From the NCBI GenBank assembly GCA_012861695.1, contig JAAOOA010000026.1:16067937-16131936 (forward strand): 64,000 nt of DNA, written 5' to 3'. Position numbers and translations under genes: made by a program. The stretch's first letter is position 1. Every line of letters starts with the position of its first letter. Below the pieces are notes generated by a model. It was given only the letters and a program-made list of their open reading frames with translations. It was not told where the DNA came from and did not search any database. This stretch comes from Trematomus loennbergii. Its lineage: Eukaryota > Chordata > Actinopteri > Perciformes > Nototheniidae. Of this stretch, positions 51,901 through 60,900 are shown piece after piece.

Positions 51901-54900
51901 CAAGTCGAGGCCAACACAAGGTTAACTGAACGCAGACTTCAGCCGAGCCACCAAGGAACCCTAAGCTAGCTTGGCTCGACACGCTAGCTCTCACATATTT
52001 AGCAAATGTGAATCTCTGAAACCCAGGTTTTGTCTTGCTTAGTAGAGCCAGACAAGTAGTTTTCGGGAGGCTTTCCCTTTTTCTTTTTTAGTTGAACATC
52101 GAGGGAAATGTGCTTTAATAGCCTGCAGCCTCTTTAGGTGTCTTTCCGCACTCAGGTTTTGATTGGCAGCCCAGAGGCTCAGACAGTATTACCATAGTTA
52201 TCACTGCACCACATGCCTAACAGCACTCGCAGCCACCTGAGCTGTCTGTCACGCCTCTTAACTTGCAACCTATGGACTTCTCTCATGAAAGGGATAAACA
52301 CACAAGCAGGGGCTATATTGGTTCTACAAAAGTTACAAACTTTAAGCAGCAAAGTGATCTCTTTAAGCTGAGATGCAACCTTTTCATTCAAAAGTGATTA
52401 TTGATTTATTAACGGTGACTAATACTTTCTGGTGTTTGTTACAATCTTTATTATCATTGTCTCATCATGCCTGCTGTAACAATATGCGTCTCCTACCTCT
52501 CTGTATGTTGTCACCTCTCACTGACGATTCATTTTTGAAATCTTTAGAGCGAGGAGAGCTGTGTCTAATCATTGAGTATGCAACTAATTTATGACTACAC
52601 TGGACAGCAACAACTGTAGCGAAGAATAAATATGCTGTGTTGCATTCTGTGGCTGCGTCTTTGATTAAATTGACCGCTCACCTAAATAACTCCAAAAAGA
52701 TGAAGAGGGGGGGATTCAAACTTTGGAAAGTGTGTATCCTACCTGTTCATATGCATTGATATACATGCACAAATATTTATTGAATGTATATTTATATTTA
52801 TGAATATTTTTGGCACAAATGTACTAAAGCCACATGCCATAGTATTTACATATAGCTGAACAGGCAAACACTGCACCCAAACAAACAAACAATTACAAAA
52901 TAAATATACCAGAAACACATCATTAAATGCAGACAATCGCTTCTAAAAGAGAACCGTTATACATTGGGGTTAAAATGGTGCCATTGATGATGCATTTCGA
53001 GCAGGTAAAGAATGACATATTAATGTAAGTTGTATAAAAACTAAAAGAAACCTGACAATGATTTCTGTGTCTCATGTTTCTCTCCCTCTCCGTCAGACAC
53101 TCATGGATGGATCTGTTGCGGTTGCAGTCCATGAGTTTGGTCACGCCATCGGCCTGGTCCACACCTCAGCCATAGAGTCCATCATGAGACCGTACTACCA
53201 GGGTCCTGTAGGAGACCCTCTGAAATACGACCTACCGTATGAAGACAAGGTCCGCGTCTGGCAGCTCTACGGTACGAGCTCGTGTGTGTGTGACAGAGAG
53301 AGGAAGAGCAATTGCTCTGTGGAGCAAGGTTATAGATTAATGAAAACACAGATTGAGTTAATTGGACCTTTTTTTGTGGCATATGACCTTATCACATCAT
53401 TGACTGATCGAGAGAGCAGCAGTGTGTGCGGGAGAGAGACTAATGACCATGAAGACAAGAATGAAGTGCACCAAGCAACGCTGAAGGCCAGGACTGTGAA
53501 AGATGGAGATAAATTAAATTAAACCACAGAACAGACACTAAGACAAAGCCCAGAACAGGAATTCAATATAGTCTGAAAAGAAAAGCCAAGGTTTAAGTGC
53601 TTTAAACTTGCATTCTCTGTAATAGCCAGCAGGGGGCACTTAAAAATGACCTACTTCTCACTTGATTCATGCCCTAAGCAAACATTATCCTGGCAAGTTT
53701 TGTTTGTTTCAAGTCATCTTCCATACAGCATGATGTTCATTATGTAAATGGCCACTATAAACAGTATATGCTTTAGCGCTTGGCTACCACATTAGCTACT
53801 ACAGTTTGTTTGGCCTGAATGCTATCCTTTTTTTTCTATTAGAACGTTAACCTTTTTACAGTGTCTGTGATCATGCAGAATTTTCCAAAAATAACCCCAC
53901 AAGTTTGCAAAGCTACATTTAAATAAATTGCCTTGTGTTTAACATAGTCTTTAATCACCTATCCTCCCTAGGGGTCAGAGACTCGGTGTCCCACACAAAC
54001 CGACCAGGCAACCCCTCCCAGACGGCTGAACCCCCTGTCCTGCTGGACCTCCCTGAAAACAGGTCCACTCTCCTGTAAGTAGAACATCTGGTTTCCTTTT
54101 AGCGCTACACAAAGAACTCCACCCCTCCTGTTGTCAAACATCCATCAATCCATCCAACAGTAGATACAAAAACATTATCCTCAACATTGACTGTTGGATT
54201 GACAGTTGGAGCAATCGATGGTCCAGTTGACAACTTCAGGTGTAGGTGGCACTATAGGAAAGGTGATGGGGTCCTTTTGAATTCAACAGCTTTAGACCAT
54301 AAGTATCTATACAAAATGTAATTACAATTGTTTCAGTAGTTTACAGTCTTAACAGTGTACAAGATATCTCACTGTGTACCTCTGTAAAGGCTTGGACTGA
54401 CCCACATTCCCAGCAGTGGAGCCTGTCAGACTACACCGAACATGAACCATAAGCACATTTAGAGTGATGACCTGGATTCAGCTAAGAGTCTCTTGTTTGC
54501 AATTATTTTAAATCCTTTTCCACATTCAGGTGCCAGGCCATCATACTACACTATCTCCTCTCACCTAGGAAATGTATTAAAAGTATTATCTTTATTATTA
54601 TTGCTGGGACTGTCTGAATAAATCAACTTCACTGGCAAAACAATAATATCTAGCATATTTCTAAAACGGTTATGCACTAAACAACAAATCAAAAATGATT
54701 TTGAGTTACCTTGGCACTGTACTAACTTTATATATTTGGACATGTTAAATTATAAAGCTTAAACAAAGGCTGGATGTCTTTCAAGTGAGTTAAGTAATTG
54801 TACTCTGAAAGTTAGTTTTTTTAAAGAGTGGATCAAGAGAGGGCAGCTTGCTTAGGGAGCAATCAAACTTTCAAACTACACCGACAACAACAAAAAACTT

Positions 54901-57900
54901 CTGCTCTCTCCATAAACACAAGAAAACAAATATAAAACCCTCTTTTCCTTTAATGGTGCCAGCCTTCCACTGCCCTCAATACTAATGTGTTTTACCTCCT
55001 CCATATGGTCATAATGTGCATTATAGCTGGATTATCCTTGACATGGGTCACAAATGTTGACCACTAGGCAGCGATGTGGTGTTAATAGAGTTCTGAATGG
55101 AGATCTTTGTTAATAATACAGAGTCTAGCTGACTCCCACTCACAGTGGCAGCCCTGTGGTGCTAATGGCTTCATCATTGGGAGGCCAACCACGTCGTGCT
55201 TTAAATCACTTATTAGCCCAGAGGATAAATGCACTGGGGACCTCAGTGTGTCAGCGCGATGGTATTTCACCCTAATTTTCAGACTGATTAATTGTAGGAA
55301 ACGCATGGCATGGACATGCATGCATGCATACATTCAAACTCTCTCGGCTTTGCAATTACCATATTTTTTTATGTATGCAAACAAACTGCATGCCTTACAA
55401 TAAGTGAACTTTTATTATGTTTTAACCCTCAAAAGGTTTCTTGGCCTGGGCGATAGTCATTTGACAGGCTGTGTCCATGTGTAATATGGTTGTAACATGG
55501 GTGTAACATGGGTGTAATGGGCTTTGTTGATGTGAAGTGTGGGTGTGATAACGTGTAAAATTGGTGTAGTAATTGTGGGTGTAATAATAGTGTAACATGG
55601 GTATAGTAAGGGTTTAATAAGGGTGAGATAAGATAAGGTGTAATAGGGGGATATAGGGTTGTAATAATCTGTCATATGGGTGTTATAGCAGTGTAATATG
55701 GGTGTAATGTTGACAATAGCAATCAATTAATTTTCCTAAATATTTACATGTGATTGCCCATTTAACGGTTAAAACAGGTAGGTGTGTATATATAGCCTCA
55801 AACACTCAAAGATTAGATTGATGATATTTAATGTAATGTCCTTGTTTTTGTTGTATTACTTTCCTCTCCCAGGCTGACACGAGATGCCCCAGACAGATGT
55901 ACCAGCCACTTCGATGCGGTGGCCCAAATTCGAGGGGAGGCCTTCTTTTTAAAGGTATTCAGGCTTAAAAGGAAAAAGCAGACAAGGGACACTGATGGAC
56001 AGACAGATGAATAGAACGTGACATGGAGAGGGAAGAGAGAAAAAGAGGTGAACGTGGAGGAGATAAAGTGGTAGAGTAAGGGACGGGGGCTGGACAGAGT
56101 AGCGGCTCCAGCGATCGATAGAGAGCACAGTCATATGTGGCTCCCAGGGCCCTTATCACAGCTCACACACTGTCGTATATTCTGCAGGCTAAACAAAATG
56201 GTCCTTAAGGGCTCAAGCTTTTTTTTTGGTGCATACTTGTTATCTGCAGAGCTGAATATTGATCCATTTAGCTGATTGGCAGGAGTGGTAAGAGAGCTTT
56301 TATTAGCCAGAACACGTTATTATATTGTAAATGATCTCCTAAAACGTAATGCTTCAGAATATATTTTGGCTAAGGTTCCTGTTCCTTTAATTAGTTAAAC
56401 CAAATGCATTCTTTACCAATACTATTTTCAAAGGTAAATCAAAGATGCTCAATAAATAGAGATACAACTCTAAAGAGAATTTAAGAGTACTTATTGAAGA
56501 TTCAGTTCTTCTTTTTCCCTGTGGATGTGAAGGAGGTAAAGGAATGTGTAAGATACTGCAGACACAGCACACTGTGTCCTAACTTAACACAGCTTTTCTG
56601 GTAATAGACTCCCACTGGATATTGTGAAGAAGAACCAAGCTCTAACCTGTTCCCATCTGTTATAGGAAAGTACTTCTGGCGACTAACAAGAGAGAAGCAC
56701 CTGGTGTCCCTGCGCCCCGCTCAGATCCATCGTTTCTGGAGGGGCCTCCCCCAAAATTTGGATAGTGTGGATGCTGTGTATGAGAGGCCTGGGGACCATA
56801 AAATAGTTTTTTTCAAAGGTAAATATCTCTATCTGGTATCAACTTCTTCTATTTGTCTGTGGTTTTAGTTGACTGACTGTACAACTTTGTAAATACATTC
56901 CAAATTATAAAGATAGTATTTCTCCTTTACATGTTGACCTGTGTCCACCCTCTTCAGGTCTAAAGTACTGGGTATTTAAGGATAATAACGTAGAGGAAGG
57001 CTACCCTCGTTCAATCAGTGACTTTGGCCTACCCTTGGAAGTAATAGATGCAGCCTTTGTTTGGCTACACAACGAGAAAACCTACTTCTTCAAGGACAAC
57101 CTGTACTGGCGCTACGATGACCACCTGAGACGAATGGACCTGGGATACCCTAAAGACAGCTCGCTCTGGAAGGGGCTGCCGCCACAACTGGACGACGCCA
57201 TAAGGTGGTCTGATGGTGAGTTGCCAAAATAATTGAGTAAAAAAATGGCACTGAATGCCACACAGTTCAGATGTTTATGCCCTCAACCTAAATTGTTTTA
57301 TTAGTTTTAAACACAAACAGAAATGTTCCTCGTCAGTGGAAAACCACTCTCAATGGGAACACTGGTTTATAAAGTCTTATATAGCTCTAAAGGGAACTTT
57401 ATAAAAAGGTATGGACCAATTACGTCCCTCTCTCAATTTTAACTTTATATTGGAGGCAACCATTTTTATATGAAAATGTGTTTTTAAAACATATAAAATT
57501 GCTGATCACCACTTTCATTGAATTTTGGATGATTTAGTAAACTTTGTAACACCCATGGTGTTCCCGGTCCTGCCATAAAGAAAAGGAATTAGTAACCATC
57601 CGGTCAGATAAAACACACACAAACAAACAAACAAACACACACACACACACACGCGCACACACACACACACGCACACCACACACACACACACACATACTCT
57701 AGATGTGTTCCCCCCCTTATGTGCCCAATCCCCCCATGTGAATCACACCTGGCACACACAAATACACACACAGAACAATTTGACACATTTCCCGCTCTTA
57801 TGTGCCCATCCCCCACATGGATCACACCTGGCACACGCAATACATGTTCAGTGTCTATTCTTTGTATATTTACTGCAGTTTTTCATGTATACCAGTAGTC

Positions 57901-60900
57901 TGTTACAATATTTACAGTTTGAAAGGGTGTTAATTAAATTTGGTGATGATTAATGGTTTTTGTGTTAATGTAATAGCAGTTAAAACAGGACCGGTCAAAT
58001 TTGACCGCGAACACCAAAGTAAGGGTGGGGGGGAAACGAAGACAATAGAAGGGTTAAGAAAAAAACTCATTAGGGAAGTATTTTGACATGCAAATAAATA
58101 CACGTCCACACAAAAACTCTCTAAGGCTCTTGGCAAATAGGATGTGTGTACGCAATAACTAATAACCGATGACCCATAACAATTGAGCTGTGGTTATGGA
58201 AAATATAAGGCTCTACTTTGGCCTTTAGGGAACAAGTTTCCAGACAACAAACTTTTTGATTACCAACCCTAAGTCAGTCTACCAGAAGGAGGGCGTCGAA
58301 CTGGCATCTCGGTTTGCCAACAACAGCCTTGACCTTTACACCGCAAACACAGTGGAGAGACACAATGGCTGTTATGAATCCACAAGCCAGTCTCTCCTTA
58401 TTAGACCATGCTGCAACAATGAAGTCAGTGGAGTCTGTCAAAAGCATTAAACTTGGATTACAAGATTCTGATCTAATCCTAGCAGGAAGTGTAACAGCGA
58501 AGGTTTCACCTGAATGAACCTAAAGGCAATCATCGTCTATAACCAAAGTTTGTCAATAGAGCAGTCAGCTTGCAGTAGTCTTATCTAAAAGACCAGCATG
58601 GCATCACAGAGTAAGAATGAAGCCAATGAAAGATAACGCCCATATTGAGCAGCCTTACATTTCACAGATTGTGTACGTTTTCAGTGCATCCGTCCTCACA
58701 CTATCTGCCTCAGTTTACTTACACTATTTCCCTGCACCAATCCCTATCAGCCCTCCTATCAACCATGCACATACAGTATGCAATCCCTAATTTGAACTAT
58801 TCAAACTAGTATCATTTTTACTTGTTCACTCAATTTAGCGCAATCTATCATTTACTCATGCAGAAATGTATTTATAATATGTACATATATATGTATTTTT
58901 ACACATCCGACTATTTCAAGTGCGTAACAAAATGATCTGTTAAGAAAAAGGTCACTATTTAAAATACATTAATGTTCATGTATTTTCATAGAAGTTTTAA
59001 CAATATCCATTGCATTACGTCAGAGTTGCTGTAATTAAGGGAATGTCGCACAAGAGGGCGGTGCTGAGCTGGAAAGTGAGGTTCGGGTTCAAGTGAAGGA
59101 AGGTTTACAGGAACTAGGGTGGCCTCAATACTCGGTACTCCGGTGTGAACGCACCTATTGCGTGAGGACACACAGACACTATTAGTATGTACATCATTTA
59201 AATTGTTAGAATGAATCTGTTTTCCCATTATGCTGTACTAACACTAAATGGGAAATGATTAATAAAAAGCATTTTGGTTTGTACACTTGTACATTTTACA
59301 AATGATTATTCGTAATGCGAAAGGTGTCACAAAACCCACAGTATCACCAGTCTCTGGTAGTTCCCCGTTTTATGGAAATATGCAACTTTGCTAACACTAA
59401 CAAAATACTGTATATATGTATTATATATTAGTGAAGCTTCCAGTTCTGCTTTTAACTTCCAAAAAAAAATATATGTTGAGAAAAACATAATTATGCTGAA
59501 AAAACTAGACTCAGTACATGACTTTGCAAACGAGCTGTATTTAGTAGATTTTTGTTGTGTATGGGTGTGTGTTAGTGTCTGTGTTTGGTTGGCCTACATA
59601 ACAAATAGAAAGAAGCATTTCCCAGAGCCAAACATAATCATTCAATTGAAATGATCATTTGTTTTAAGTGGGAAAAAGAATGATAAATACAAATGATGCA
59701 GGACTATTATAGTGCAACCATATGGCAGTACTTTAAATCCCTGTTTTAGTAGTTCAGTTGCAAACTTTTCTCATCCTCTCTATGCTGCGATCAGCGTTGG
59801 CATTTACTCCTTCTTAGCGTAGCTGGGAATAACAGGTGTTTTATCAGGCTCACAAGTGGTCTGTGCTTATCTCCACTTAAAGCCTGAACTGTTTGTTAAA
59901 CTTAAATGTGAGTACCGTCCTCACACGGGACACGCAGCATGCTGTTTTGCGGCCGATTGTGGCTCTGTGACTACGACCAACCAACACTACTATCTTTCTG
60001 AGAGTGCCCTACTAATCTGTTGTCGCTGAGTGCTCACGCATGAGAAATGTCTCGCACAGCACAGGCACTGCGTTCTGTTCATATATTATACAGCAGATCG
60101 CACATGATTGTTACATTCTGACCGTAACATACGGGAGACATGAGTGTTGTTCTCTGCTAAGTGCTGCAAATTGGCTCATGTCCTTTATCACATATGGTCT
60201 ATTACTGATACAGCAAGTAAATGTACCTTGAAAAAGTAAAAACTGATGACCTTTTAAATATTAATCGGGCAATTATTACATTACATTACCTTTCATTTAG
60301 CTAAGCGACCTACAATAAGTGCAATCAACCATGCACATAGAAACTAAAAAAAGCAAGAATCCTGCAGATATATTAGATGTTATTAGCCAAAGCATTTTAA
60401 ATAATACCTACGAAGTGAGAGTCTTTTATCTCATTGAATTTATTATTTATTTGTTGTTCAAGGTGTAGTCGAAACAGGTGGGTTTTAAGTTTGCGAGAAA
60501 AAAAGTGTAGACTTTCCTCTATCCCAATATTAATTATCAACACTTATCAACACTTATCCACACTTGTTAACAAAGCGTGAAGAATATGAATGTTATTTGG
60601 GTCAAGCCACTATGTGACCTACTGAAAGCACTACATTTGCAGCCTAGTTACTGACGTAGGAGGAGTACATCAGCAGGATATAAATATCAGATCTCAGCTG
60701 TGACGCACCTGCCTTTGTTCAATGTTTGTAAGTAACAAGCTGAAGTGGTTAGGAGGAAGGAGTTCAATCGAGTACCAGAAACACGCATTGCATTTTCTTA
60801 AAGGTCAGTTTGTACATTGAAGTTATGTCTTTTGTAATTACCTCCATAAACATATATTGTCATAAGGTCAATATAAAAGGTATTCACAACCTACAGAAAG

